From Corynebacterium sp. zg-331 (GTDB lineage Bacteria; Actinomycetota; Actinomycetes; Mycobacteriales; Mycobacteriaceae), in the NCBI RefSeq assembly GCF_014267345.1, contig NZ_JACMYD010000002.1, positions 1-64,000 of the forward strand: a stretch of 64,000 nt of DNA. Reading direction: 5' to 3'. The stretch's first letter is position 1; the number at the start of each line of letters is the position of its first letter. The position numbers and the translations under genes were made by a program. The notes under the pieces were generated by a model. It had not been told where the DNA came from, made no database searches, and saw only the letters and a list, made by a program, of their open reading frames with translations. Below, in pieces: positions 1 to 8,885 of this stretch.

Positions 1-3000
1 GACCATTGCCCTCAATCGCGGCATCCGTAGTGATCTTCGGGGCCTTACCCGGCTTCGGCTTCGGGGCCACAGCCTTACCCGGCTTAGCAGGCTCGGCGGG
101 CTTGTCCTTAGGCTTAGCAGGCTCGGAGGACTCCTCGCCCGGCTTCGGGGTCACGGCGTGCGCAGGATCCTCGTTCGAGGGCACCTTCGTCTGATCCACG
201 CCGGGCTCGTCCGGATTCTCCGGGCTGGGGGGAACGCCCTCGGCCTTGGCCACGTCCTTGTGCTCCTCGCCCTCGGCAAGCGTCAGCTCGCCGGTGAACT
301 CAGCGGACTCGCCCACGTTGAGGCGATCGATCTGCTCGGGAGCGATGTTCTCCACGGTGCCAACGCCCTCCACCGTCTTATCGGACAGCGCGATGTTGAA
401 CAGATCCACGCCGCCGGTGTTGATCACCACGAACTTCACGGTGGCCTTCTCACCCGGCTTCAGCGCCTCGGCGGTGGCCCAATCCTGAGCGTCGTTGTCG
501 TTAATGTACTTCTTCAACTCCAACTTCGGCTCGCCCGGCTCCGAGGAATCATCGGAGGGCGTGGTGTTCTCCTCCGGGTTGTCCCCCTCGGGCTTGCCCG
601 GGGTGGGCTTGGTCGGGCGGGCTGGCTGAACCATGCCCTTATCCGAGGTCACCGTCTGCTTCTTGTCGTTGATGTCGTGGTGCACGGCGATCACCCCGCC
701 GCGCTCCACGCCCTGCGGCAGGACGACGATGCCGCCCTTATCCGGGGAGCCATCGAGAACGGCGTCGGCGGCCTTAGCGGCCAGGGCCTCCTCGTCGGAC
801 GAGGTCAGCGTCTCGAACGCCACCGCGGCGGGCACCGGCTTCTTGACGTCGGAGTTCACCACGATGGGAACCTCGACCTTGCCCTTGCCGTGCTTATCGG
901 CGGTGAACTTCTGGGAGCCAGAGCCCACCACCGCACCGGTGGTAAAGGGCTTCTTCTCGCCCTTGCGCTCGATCAGCTGCGCCTCCAGGGTGTAGGCCTT
1001 GCCCGGAACCAGACCGGAGTAGGTCACCTTATCGACGATCGTCGCACCGGCGACCACGACCTTATCCTTACCGTTGAACTTGGCGGAGGTCTTCAGCACC
1101 GGCTTCGCCGCCTCCGGCGTGAGGGCGTGGGCCTGATCCTCGTTGGACTCCACCGGCGTGCCCGCTTGCTGGGGCTTGCCCTTGGCGTTCACGAACGACG
1201 TCGGGTTGCCCTTCTCGTCCACCGGCGTACCGGAGGTCTTGGCCTTATCGGCGTGCAGCTTACCAGCCTCGGGGGCCTTGAGGTCGGCTACAAAGACGAC
1301 CTTCTCGCCCGGCTTGAGCAGCTTCTGGTTCTCCGCGTTACCCGCGAACTCGGCCAGGCGGATGCCCGTGACCTGCGGGGTCTTCTTGTCCAGTCCGGCG
1401 CGAGTGCCATCCAGCTGATTCTGGAAGGCCTTGGTGATGCGCTCGTCGGACGGAGTAGCGACGTCCTTCAGGGTCAGGTCACCGGTGTTCTTGACCACGA
1501 AGGCGACCGTGAGGTCCGCACCGGCGGTGGCCTGGTGGGCCGTCTTCTTCTCCTGGGAGTCGTTCAGCTTCTCGGCATCGGCGATGGAGGCGATCTCCGT
1601 CTTATCGCCGATGTACTTCTTGAGCTGAATGTCCGCCTTCTGCGCGTCCTTCGGAGTCACGGCGTGCGCGGGGTCCTCGTTGGACGGCACGAAGCCGCTG
1701 CCGGGGACGTCCTGCACGAGCGGGTTGCCCTTCTCGTCCACCTGCGGGTTGCCCTTCTCGTCCACCGGAACGAACGTGGTCACGGGGTTACCCTTATCGT
1801 CCACGGGTTTGCCCTGCGCCTGGGCGACATCCCCGTGCACCTTCTCCGCGCCCAGGGCGGGCAGGGTGACGGTAAACGTCTCCGACTTGCCCGGGGCCAG
1901 CTTCTTGACCGTGGCGGGCTTGACCTTGACCAGGTCGATCGCCTGACCGGCGGTATCGACGTCCTTGATGAGGTCATCCTTGCTGATCGAGACGTCCGTC
2001 ATGGTCGTCTCGCCCACGTTGGTGACCACGTAGGTGATCGTGAGATCCTGATCCGCCTTGGCCTTGTAGGCCCGATCCTGCGTCTGGGCATCCAGAACGC
2101 CCGAGGAACCAAACTCCTTATCGCCGGACTTCTGCGGCTTCTCCGAACCCCGGAACTCGCGGTCGCCGATGTACTTCTTCAGCGACAGGCCGGACTTCGG
2201 GGTGTCTTTCGGGGTCACCGCGTGCGCGGGATCCTTCTCGGAGCGCACCGTATCCGTACCCGGCTCCTCCGGGTTGCCCGGCTTCGGGGCAAGACCCTTG
2301 GCCTCGGCCTCGTCAGCGTGCAGATCGCCCGGCTTCGGCGCGGGGATCGTACCGGTAAAGGTCACGCTCTCACCCGGAGCCAGCATCGTGGCCTTGGCCG
2401 CATCCTCGTCCGTGGCGGGCTTGGGATCCTTCACCCACACCTTGGAATCATCCGTGGCCAGCAGGCGATCCCTCACCTCTAGGTTGAAGACGTTCACGTC
2501 ACCCACGTTCTTCACCACGAAGGTCACCGTGAGGTTCTCGCCCTCCTTGGTAGCCTTCACGGCCTCGTCCTCGGTCTGAGCGTCCTCGCCGTTGATGTAC
2601 TTCTTCAGCGCGATCTTCGGCTCACCCGGCTGCACCGGAGGGGTGTCCTCCTTGGGCTGGGCGTACGCGGTGTCCTTGTTGGACGCCACCTTCTCCTCCG
2701 GGGACTTCTCCACCGGGGTGTTACCGGAGTTATCCACCCACGCGATCGGGGTGGGATCCTCCTTGCTCTTCACCGGGGTACCCATCGCCTCCACGTAATC
2801 GGCATGGAGGTTCAGCTTCTCCGCCTCCGCAGCGGTGATCGTGCCCGTCACCCGAGCGGTCTCGCCCGGGGCGAGGAAAGCAATCTCCTCGAAGCTCTCC
2901 ACCTTCACCTTGGACTCATCAGGATTGGGCAGCACGTCTTCAACGGTCACGCCCTTGAGCGTGGTCTCGCCGGTGTTCTTCACCACAACGGTGATCTTCA

Positions 3001-5545
3001 GCTCGCGGTTATCCGGCGTGAAGTTGGTGAACTTGGACTGAGCATCCTGTGCGTCCTGCACCGTATCCAGGCCAGTATCGTGCACGGGCTGCTTGGTGCC
3101 GGCCTTCTCCTTGGTCACAATGGTGAAGTCGATCGCGGCATCCTGGCTCTGCGGCAGGAACTCCGTACCGATGAACTTCTTGACCTTCAGCTCCGCAGAA
3201 GGAATTTCCTCCTTGGGTTCCTCGGGGGTGAGGGCGTGCGCGGGATCCTTCTCGGAGCGCACCGTATCCGTACCCGGCTCCTCCGGGTTGCCCGGCTTCG
3301 GGGCAAGACCCTTGGCCTCGGCCTCGTCGGCGTGCAGCTTACCGGGCTCCGGAGCGGGGATCGTGCCGATGAAGGTCACGCTCTCCCCCGGAGCCAGCAT
3401 CGTGGCCTTGGCCGCATCCTCGTCCGTGGCGGGCTTGGGATGCTGCACTCGCGTCTGGGACTTATCTATGGCCAGCAGGCGATCCTGGAGCTTGAGGTCA
3501 AAGACGTTCGTGTCGCCCACGTTGGTGACCACGAAAGTCACCGTGAGCTCATCGCCAGCCTTCTTGGCCTGGAAAGCATCCTGCTCGGTCTGGGCATCGA
3601 TCACGCCCTCGGCACCAGGCTCGGCCTGCTTCTTCTCCTGGCCCTGGAAGACCTCGGTACCGATGTACTTCTTCAGCCCGATCTTCGGGGTACCCGGAGT
3701 GGGCTCCTCCGGCCTCTCCGTCACAGTGACAGTCTGAGCAGCATCATCAATATTCTCATGCTTCGCAATCTCCACCGGCTCCCCAGGAGTCTCAGCAAGA
3801 TCATTACCCGAAGCATCCACCTCCGACGAAGTCAAACGCTCAAACACCACACCAGACTCACCCGGCTGCAACGCCGACGCACCCGGAACCTGAATCACAA
3901 TCGAACCCGACACCGAACCATCAGCGTTCTCCACCAGACCCGTCAAATCCGCCGACGTAAACTCCCTCGGCTTAGACGTACCCAGATCAGACGAATCCGA
4001 CTTCTTCTTCAGAACACCCTCCAGGACATACTTCTTACCCGGAACAATGTTCTCCACCTTCACCGTGTCAAACACAACATCCGACGGAGCCACACCCTCA
4101 ACAGACTTCTCATCCTTCTCCTCAGAAAACGACGCAGACGTCGAAACCGCAGGCTTGAAATCCTTCTTCGGCTCCTCCGGCCTCTCCGTCACAGTGACAG
4201 TCTGAGCAGCATCATCAATATTCTCATGCTTCGCAATCTCCACCGGCTCCCCAGGAGTCTCAGCAAGATCATTACCCGAAGCATCCACCTCCGACGAAGT
4301 CAAACGCTCAAACACCACACCAGACTCACCCGGCTGCAACGCCGACGCACCCGGAACCTGAATCACAATCGAACCCGACACCGAACCATCAGCGTTCTCC
4401 ACCAGACCCGTCAAATCCGCCGACGTAAACTCCCTCGGCTTAGACGTACCCAGATCAGACGAATCCGACTTCTTCTTCAGAACACCCTCCAGGACATACT
4501 TCTTACCCGGAACAATGTTCTCCACCTTCACCGTGTCAAACACAACATCCGACGGAGCCACACCCTCAACAGACTTCTCATCCTTCTCCTCAGAAAACGA
4601 CGCAGACGTCGAAACCGCAGGCTTGAAATCCTTCTTCGGCTCCTCCGGCGGCGTAACAGGTCCATCAGGATTCAACCCAGGCTGATCAACGGGCATAACA
4701 CGCTGATATGCATCAGCAGAAGCATCTCCAACCGGCGGAACGTAGACAACGTAAGCATTAGGATTGGCCTTGAAGGAGAAATTACTATCATCGACTTTTT
4801 TAAGCTCACGATTATCAGTAATCTCAAAGCCCGTCAGATCCTTAAACTCTTGACGACTCAGCTTCGGAGTTTCAGCACCCTCCACATCTCCCACAGGCTG
4901 GAGTTCTTTTTCTTTAACAATATTACTCCTGGCAGACCGAAGACCGTCAGCTTTTTCCGTGGTAAGTGCCCGCAAGTAATTATGATACCTGGGCAGCCTA
5001 ACGTCCCAACCACCGCGCGCATCTCCACTGCGCACCTCTTCAATCTCCTTATTCATGAGAGTGGCGAGATTAATGACAGCGTCGAAGTACCCTTCGGGGT
5101 AATTTTTAGAAAAATATGATTTATCTAATTTTAAGGCATTTTCAGCCCTGTAGACAGGAAATTCTTTAACCCCAGTATGCTTTTGGCCAGGATTTAATGC
5201 CTCAAGGTCTATACACCATCCCCAACCAACATCATTGGTCGGATGACCAACGCCCTGATTTCCATCGGCCGGACCACCAGCCCAGAGAAGATCTCCAAAC
5301 TTTGAATCCTCATTACCCGCAGCAGGACCCACAATAGGATCTTTCGGATCCTTCATCTTTGGCAGGTTAGAGTTCTCATCAAAGGACTCTCCATAGTCCG
5401 GGGTGAACAACCCCTCCTCGGCCCGCGCCTGCCCAGCAGCCACGACAACACCGCAGAGCAGCGCCAGGGCAGCGAGGAACGCCACCATGATTCGTGAATA
5501 CCCTACAGGCAGCACAGGGTCGAGGCTGTATTTTTGTTTATGCAT
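1..5545 (-). CDS. Giant secreted repeat-containing surface protein, 3' end outside window
   Basis: The minus-strand frame is open from an ATG at 5545 to the window edge: 1848 codons without a stop. Residues 1-42 form a signal peptide (basic start, hydrophobic VAFLAALALLCGVVVAAG, cleavage near ARA-EE). A CIDLE segment with Cys111 resembles the thioester domain of corynebacterial VaFE-type adhesins, but I see no TQxA glutamine motif after it. From about residue 300 the protein is built of beta-sandwich-like repeats: two identical 156-residue units, then alternating DUF11/CnaB-like units with recurring DPAHAVTP, KKYIGD and NTGD phrases and PKPG-rich linkers (extreme Pro/Lys near the edge). A cell-wall or membrane anchor is expected beyond the window. 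The start has a GGGAGAA ribosome site 8 nt upstream. The role is probably adhesion or pilus-like surface display; the family is only broadly assigned. Confidence 0.85.
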   Translation of the reverse strand, partial: MHKQKYSLDPVLPVGYSRIMVAFLAALALLCGVVVAAGQARAEEGLFTPDYGESFDENSNLPKMKDPKDPIVGPAAGNEDSKFGDLLWAGGPADGNQGVGHPTNDVGWGWCIDLEALNPGQKHTGVKEFPVYRAENALKLDKSYFSKNYPEGYFDAVINLATLMNKEIEEVRSGDARGGWDVRLPRYHNYLRALTTEKADGLRSARSNIVKEKELQPVGDVEGAETPKLSRQEFKDLTGFEITDNRELKKVDDSNFSFKANPNAYVVYVPPVGDASADAYQRVMPVDQPGLNPDGPVTPPEEPKKDFKPAVSTSASFSEEKDEKSVEGVAPSDVVFDTVKVENIVPGKKYVLEGVLKKKSDSSDLGTSKPREFTSADLTGLVENADGSVSGSIVIQVPGASALQPGESGVVFERLTSSEVDASGNDLAETPGEPVEIAKHENIDDAAQTVTVTERPEEPKKDFKPAVSTSASFSEEKDEKSVEGVAPSDVVFDTVKVENIVPGKKYVLEGVLKKKSDSSDLGTSKPREFTSADLTGLVENADGSVSGSIVIQVPGASALQPGESGVVFERLTSSEVDASGNDLAETPGEPVEIAKHENIDDAAQTVTVTERPEEPTPGTPKIGLKKYIGTEVFQGQEKKQAEPGAEGVIDAQTEQDAFQAKKAGDELTVTFVVTNVGDTNVFDLKLQDRLLAIDKSQTRVQHPKPATDEDAAKATMLAPGESVTFIGTIPAPEPGKLHADEAEAKGLAPKPGNPEEPGTDTVRSEKDPAHALTPEEPKEEIPSAELKVKKFIGTEFLPQSQDAAIDFTIVTKEKAGTKQPVHDTGLDTVQDAQDAQSKFTNFTPDNRELKITVVVKNTGETTLKGVTVEDVLPNPDESKVKVESFEEIAFLAPGETARVTGTITAAEAEKLNLHADYVEAMGTPVKSKEDPTPIAWVDNSGNTPVEKSPEEKVASNKDTAYAQPKEDTPPVQPGEPKIALKKYINGEDAQTEDEAVKATKEGENLTVTFVVKNVGDVNVFNLEVRDRLLATDDSKVWVKDPKPATDEDAAKATMLAPGESVTFTGTIPAPKPGDLHADEAEAKGLAPKPGNPEEPGTDTVRSEKDPAHAVTPKDTPKSGLSLKKYIGDREFRGSEKPQKSGDKEFGSSGVLDAQTQDRAYKAKADQDLTITYVVTNVGETTMTDVSISKDDLIKDVDTAGQAIDLVKVKPATVKKLAPGKSETFTVTLPALGAEKVHGDVAQAQGKPVDDKGNPVTTFVPVDEKGNPQVDEKGNPLVQDVPGSGFVPSNEDPAHAVTPKDAQKADIQLKKYIGDKTEIASIADAEKLNDSQEKKTAHQATAGADLTVAFVVKNTGDLTLKDVATPSDERITKAFQNQLDGTRAGLDKKTPQVTGIRLAEFAGNAENQKLLKPGEKVVFVADLKAPEAGKLHADKAKTSGTPVDEKGNPTSFVNAKGKPQQAGTPVESNEDQAHALTPEAAKPVLKTSAKFNGKDKVVVAGATIVDKVTYSGLVPGKAYTLEAQLIERKGEKKPFTTGAVVGSGSQKFTADKHGKGKVEVPIVVNSDVKKPVPAAVAFETLTSSDEEALAAKAADAVLDGSPDKGGIVVLPQGVERGGVIAVHHDINDKKQTVTSDKGMVQPARPTKPTPGKPEGDNPEENTTPSDDSSEPGEPKLELKKYINDNDAQDWATAEALKPGEKATVKFVVINTGGVDLFNIALSDKTVEGVGTVENIAPEQIDRLNVGESAEFTGELTLAEGEEHKDVAKAEGVPPSPENPDEPGVDQTKVPSNEDPAHAVTPKPGEESSEPAKPKDKPAEPAKPGKAVAPKPKPGKAPKITTDAAIEGNG
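2220..2314 (-). repeat. 95-nt segment identical to 3234-3328
   Basis: This stretch encodes the inter-domain linker with the DPAHAVTP/ERDTVRSEK-type phrase. It is identical to 3234-3328 (offset 1014 bp = 338 codons), while the flanking domain cores have diverged. That pattern points to recombination or conversion between repeat modules. Confidence 0.85.
3234..3328 (-). repeat. 95-nt segment identical to 2220-2314
   Basis: Second copy of the identical linker segment in the surface-protein gene. Similarity continues, with substitutions, to about 3545, matching 2315-2535. Confidence 0.85.
3702..4637 (-). repeat. Two perfect 468-bp tandem repeats inside the surface-protein gene
   Basis: 3702-4169 and 4170-4637 read as identical base for base, followed by an 11-nt start of a third copy (4638-4648). 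468 bp is 156 codons, so the frame is kept. Each unit encodes one VaFE/CnaB-like domain that begins near KPAVSTSASFSEE and ends with the phrase TVTVTERPEEP. The unit is visibly richer in A/T third positions than the gene segment at 1-3600. Confidence 0.95.
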
Positions 5546-5969
5546 CAAAATAGTTCTCCCTCTTCCGTATACCGTTTCGTACGCTGTCTAGGCCACCTAC
5601 AGAGCCTAGACCAAAGTGACAACTAATAATTATATCCAATCCGTAAAAAACTTATACAACTTTCAGGGTTCTCAGAAGTGAAGAGACATCATTCGTCCTA
5701 CCTCCATCGTGATCATTCCGTTACCGAGGCACCCTGGAACCACACGAAGCACGATATCTTACTGGGAAAATAGAAAAATCCGGCGGACCTCGCCCCCTCT
5801 CGGGTTCCGCGATGGCCCCGGGTTCCTTCTCCTCCCCCTAGCACACCCACCACGCGAGCCGCTCGTCCGGTCTTTACGCACCGCAGCGGAGCAAGACCTT
5901 TTCCCTTATCTCTCTTTTCTCACGGCGCATGGCGGAGCGATACAGCCCGCGCAAAGGAGACGAATCCCC
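5546..5969. other. Intergenic region, no gene seen
   Basis: This stretch separates the surface-protein start from the stop of the siderophore-interacting protein gene. Its left third is A/T-rich and carries the surface-gene promoter. I see no convincing coding frame, tRNA or strong terminator; only a weak GGTCTT/AAGACC stem near 5870-5900. Confidence 0.6.
5629..5659 (-). promoter_or_regulatory. Candidate promoter of the surface-protein gene
   Basis: A perfect TATAAT (-10) occupies 5634-5629 on the minus strand. A TTGTAT hexamer lies at 5659-5654, so the spacing of 19 bp is long. The predicted transcript would have a leader of about 80 nt before the ATG at 5545. Confidence 0.45.
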
Positions 5970-7634
5970 CTACCTCCCCAACCGCACCAGCGTGGAGGAC
6001 CACCCAACACGGGCGGTGTCACGCACCGCCCACCCGGCCTTAGCGGCCACGGCGTCGATGTCCTCGGCGGTGGGCACGCGGGTGCCGTCCTGGCATAGCC
6101 GCACGATGTCCTCGGCAAAGTCGTGCTCGCTGTTGTTGTCCTGCGGGGTGATCTTGGTGAGCACCACCACCTCGGCGGCCTTGACGCGGCGCAGGTAGTC
6201 AGCCAGCTCCTCGCCGCCCAGGTGGTCAAAGGGGTCGAGGAGCACCAGCAACCCCGCGCGCTCTGCCGGGGCCTGAGCCAGCGGCACCGCCCTAGCCGTC
6301 ATGCCCCGGCGCGCGCATTCCTCCGCGTACACCCCCGCTCCCGGGCCCGCCACTACCACGGGGCCGGGGGAACCCAGGGCCTCGGCCAGCGCCGGGGCCA
6401 CCCACTGGGCGGCCTCCTCGGTTTCTTCCTCCCACTCGGCGGCGTCGTAGGGCACCGGGCGCGGCGCGCCCGTGCGCAGCACCTCCTCGATCCCGGCCAC
6501 GGCTAAGGTGCGCTGTGCGGCCACCCCGGCGAGGTGTTCGACGAGGTGGGAGTCCTCATCCGCCAGCTCCCGGGAAAGCGCGGTGAGCGCGTAGGCGTGG
6601 CCGTCGTAAACCACCAGGTCGAGGGATTGCAGGTAGCGCAGGAGGCGGCGCAGCGCGTCCGAGGTGATGCCGGTGGTGCGGGCGAGCACCGCGAGGGTGG
6701 CCTCGGGGGCGTCCGCGATGGCGCTGAAGACCCCGGCTCGGATCGCGGCGCGCACGGCGAAGCCGGGCACGGGGTCGAGCAGGGCGGCCAGCTGCGCGTA
6801 CATCGCGTACCCGGTGGCCTGGGGCTCCTCGCTGTCGGCCACCTCGCGCTGACGCCAGTAGCCTGTAACCTCCAGGTTTTCCGGGGCCACACCGCGCTCC
6901 TTGAGGTCGCGGCGCAGCTGGCGGAGGTTGCCCGCCTCGCCCGCCACCCAGGCATAGGCCTCCCCCTTGGGGAAGTCCAGCCCGCGCACGGCCTCCACCA
7001 TGCCGCCGCCCTCGGCGCGCACCACCCAGTGGGCCTCCACCTCGGCGGCGCTGGGCAGAGGCTGGATGTGGGAGCGCTGCTCCACCTCGATCACCGCGAG
7101 GCAGCGGTGCCCGGCGGGCAGTTCCTCCAGGCAGCGGCCGATGGCGGGAAGGGCGGTCTCGTCGCCCACCAAAAGCAGCCAGTCGGTGTGCGTGGGCAGG
7201 CTCAGGCAGTTCTTGGGCCCGGCCACCCACAGGCGATCACCCACCTGCGCCCGGCGCGACCACGCCTCGGCCAGCCCGGCCTCGTGGTGGGCGAAATCGA
7301 CGGTCACCCGGCCCGCCTCCGGTTCCCAGCGGCGCACGGTATAGGTGCGAAAGAGATCCTTAACCTCGACCGACCACTGGGGCAGGCCGCGCTCGTCCGG
7401 CTCGGGTCGGGGGCGCTGCCCGGTGACGGGATCGGGGAAGATCAGGCGGACGTCGTCATCGAAGCCGTGGCTGACCAGGCCCGGAACCTCGAATCCGGCG
7501 TAAGCGTGGGCGGATAACTGCTCCCCGCCCAGGACGATGCGCCGCATACCTGGGGTGAGGTCGATCACCTCCACCACCTCGAGGTCGCGCACGCAGATGG
7601 GGTGGATCTCGCGGTTCCTGCTGTTCTTGCTCAC
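5970..7634 (-). CDS. Siderophore-interacting protein (FAD/NAD(P)H ferric reductase) fused to a methyltransferase-like domain
   Basis: 554 residues. Residues 1-265 are a complete siderophore-interacting protein: FAD-binding barrel with the RTYTVRRWEP flavin motif, then the NAD(P)H part with WLLLVGDETALPAIGR and AYAWVAGEAG. This family reduces ferric siderophores in the cytoplasm. Residues 275-554 are different: a winged-helix dimerisation segment (LDPVPGFAVRAAIRAGVF...ALRRLLRYLQSLDLV) and a glycine loop VVVAGPGAG, as in O-methyltransferases, but the SAM fold is short and motif II is weak. GTG start 9 nt after AAAGGA, 4 nt after the hydroxylase stop, last gene of the NRPS operon. The C-terminal domain may be catalytically dead or may methylate the siderophore; this cannot be settled by eye. 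Confidence 0.85.
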   Translation of the reverse strand: MSKNSRNREIHPICVRDLEVVEVIDLTPGMRRIVLGGEQLSAHAYAGFEVPGLVSHGFDDDVRLIFPDPVTGQRPRPEPDERGLPQWSVEVKDLFRTYTVRRWEPEAGRVTVDFAHHEAGLAEAWSRRAQVGDRLWVAGPKNCLSLPTHTDWLLLVGDETALPAIGRCLEELPAGHRCLAVIEVEQRSHIQPLPSAAEVEAHWVVRAEGGGMVEAVRGLDFPKGEAYAWVAGEAGNLRQLRRDLKERGVAPENLEVTGYWRQREVADSEEPQATGYAMYAQLAALLDPVPGFAVRAAIRAGVFSAIADAPEATLAVLARTTGITSDALRRLLRYLQSLDLVVYDGHAYALTALSRELADEDSHLVEHLAGVAAQRTLAVAGIEEVLRTGAPRPVPYDAAEWEEETEEAAQWVAPALAEALGSPGPVVVAGPGAGVYAEECARRGMTARAVPLAQAPAERAGLLVLLDPFDHLGGEELADYLRRVKAAEVVVLTKITPQDNNSEHDFAEDIVRLCQDGTRVPTAEDIDAVAAKAGWAVRDTARVGWSSTLVRLGR

Positions 7635-7637
7635 TTT

Positions 7638-8885
7638 TTATAGTCCTTTCGTGCCGGTGACAATCCTATCCGAGAGCTCGCCTAAGCAGCTGAGGTTGGC
7701 AAAGCCCGGGCCGTGCCGGTACCCGGCCAGCGTGGGCAGGAACAACCGGCCGTCCAGGCCCTCGAAGCGCAGGGAGGCGTCGATGCGCTCCTCCAGGTGC
7801 TGGGGTCGCAGCCGCGCCCACGCCTCAGCACCGGCCTCCCGGGCCAGACGTTCGCGGGTGTCCTCCCCGAGGAGGGCCCCGAACCAGAGCGCGGAGTTGC
7901 CCCGGGCGTCCACCACCAGGTCGGCCTCCAGCGCTCCTTGCCCGGTGTCCCCGCCGGGGAGCCGGTAGCGGTAGCTCACGGCCAGCGCCCGCGAGGGGGT
8001 CCGTTCCACCGCCGCCACCGTGCCGCGCCGGTGTTCCACCCGCTCGTCCAGGGCCGCCCGCTGCTGGATGCGCACGGAATACACGCTGCGATCGGTGCGC
8101 GCCAGGATCTCCCGGCGCGCCTGCTCGTCTAGTTCCCCCCAGCGGTGCGGGTCGGTGTACAGGCGATTTTCAAACTGGCCCTCGCCCCGGGTGTAGATCG
8201 CGGCGCTGGGCGAGACCACGGTGATCTCCCCGGCCGGGCTGGCCAGCAGGTGCTCGACCACGCTGGCCGAGGACTCCCCGGAGCCGATGACCGCCACGCG
8301 CGCGCCCTCCGGCACGGGCTGGGCCCAAAAGCTCGCCAGGGAGAACACCCCCGGCGCGGTGGCGATGCACCGATCGCTGCTTCCCGGGCCGGTGGGCATG
8401 AGGGCGCGCGCCCGGTGCGTCCCCTCGGTGGTCTCCACCTCCCAGTGATCCTCGCGCAGGTGGGCGGCGGTGACGGCGGCGCGCAGCACGGGGATGCCGA
8501 GGCGATCGACCACCCACTGAAGATAGTCCGCCCACTGCTCGTGGGCGGGCGCGGGGCGGCCGCGATCCACCCAGGCGGCGTACCGGCCGGAGTCGATGAG
8601 GAAGGCCGCCCAGCCGTGCCGGGCCAGTTCCTCGTCCACCCGGCGCGAGTGCTCCCCGGCGATGCGGGTGCGGTAGGGGAAGCCCACGTCCTTTTCCGGC
8701 GGGGTGCCCAGCCGGTGGCGGCCGTCCGTCCAGCCGCCCCGGGCGCGCCAGTACCCGCCCACCCCCAGGGGGTCTACCAGCTGCACCGTGGCCGTGGGCA
8801 GGCCCAGCTTCCCGAGCACCGCGGCCTTGGCCGCCACGGCCACCGCCTTGGGTCCCGCGCCAATGGTGAGTAGATCAGCGGTCAT
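7638..8885 (-). CDS. MbtG-like L-lysine N6-monooxygenase (siderophore hydroxylase)
   Basis: 415 residues. FAD motif GAGPKAVAVAAKA at the N-terminus, a second nucleotide loop VAVIGSGESSAS around residue 185, and the blocks GGWTDGRHRLGTPPEKDVGFPYR and LFLPTLAGYRHGPGFANLSCLG. As I remember mycobacterial MbtG, these match it very closely and match generic ornithine hydroxylases less well. Expected reaction: N6-hydroxylation of lysine with NADPH, O2 and FAD, giving the precursor of a hydroxamate. The ATG overlaps the NRPS stop (ATGA), so it is translationally coupled within the operon. Substrate (lysine rather than ornithine) is inferred from the MbtG likeness and the MbtK-like neighbour. Confidence 0.88.
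   Translation of the reverse strand: MTADLLTIGAGPKAVAVAAKAAVLGKLGLPTATVQLVDPLGVGGYWRARGGWTDGRHRLGTPPEKDVGFPYRTRIAGEHSRRVDEELARHGWAAFLIDSGRYAAWVDRGRPAPAHEQWADYLQWVVDRLGIPVLRAAVTAAHLREDHWEVETTEGTHRARALMPTGPGSSDRCIATAPGVFSLASFWAQPVPEGARVAVIGSGESSASVVEHLLASPAGEITVVSPSAAIYTRGEGQFENRLYTDPHRWGELDEQARREILARTDRSVYSVRIQQRAALDERVEHRRGTVAAVERTPSRALAVSYRYRLPGGDTGQGALEADLVVDARGNSALWFGALLGEDTRERLAREAGAEAWARLRPQHLEERIDASLRFEGLDGRLFLPTLAGYRHGPGFANLSCLGELSDRIVTGTKGL

Noticed and set aside
158-5119. Long plus-strand open frames opposite the surface-protein gene (774 and 771 codons)
   Set aside because: Their translations are Leu/Arg/His-rich with no domain, repeat with the minus-strand repeats, and lie antisense to a clearly better protein with a signal peptide.
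5672-5704. Six-codon ORF (MMSLHF) after a GGAGGT site upstream of the surface gene
   Set aside because: It lies upstream of the best surface-gene promoter, has no clear role as a leader peptide, and no attenuator hairpin follows.
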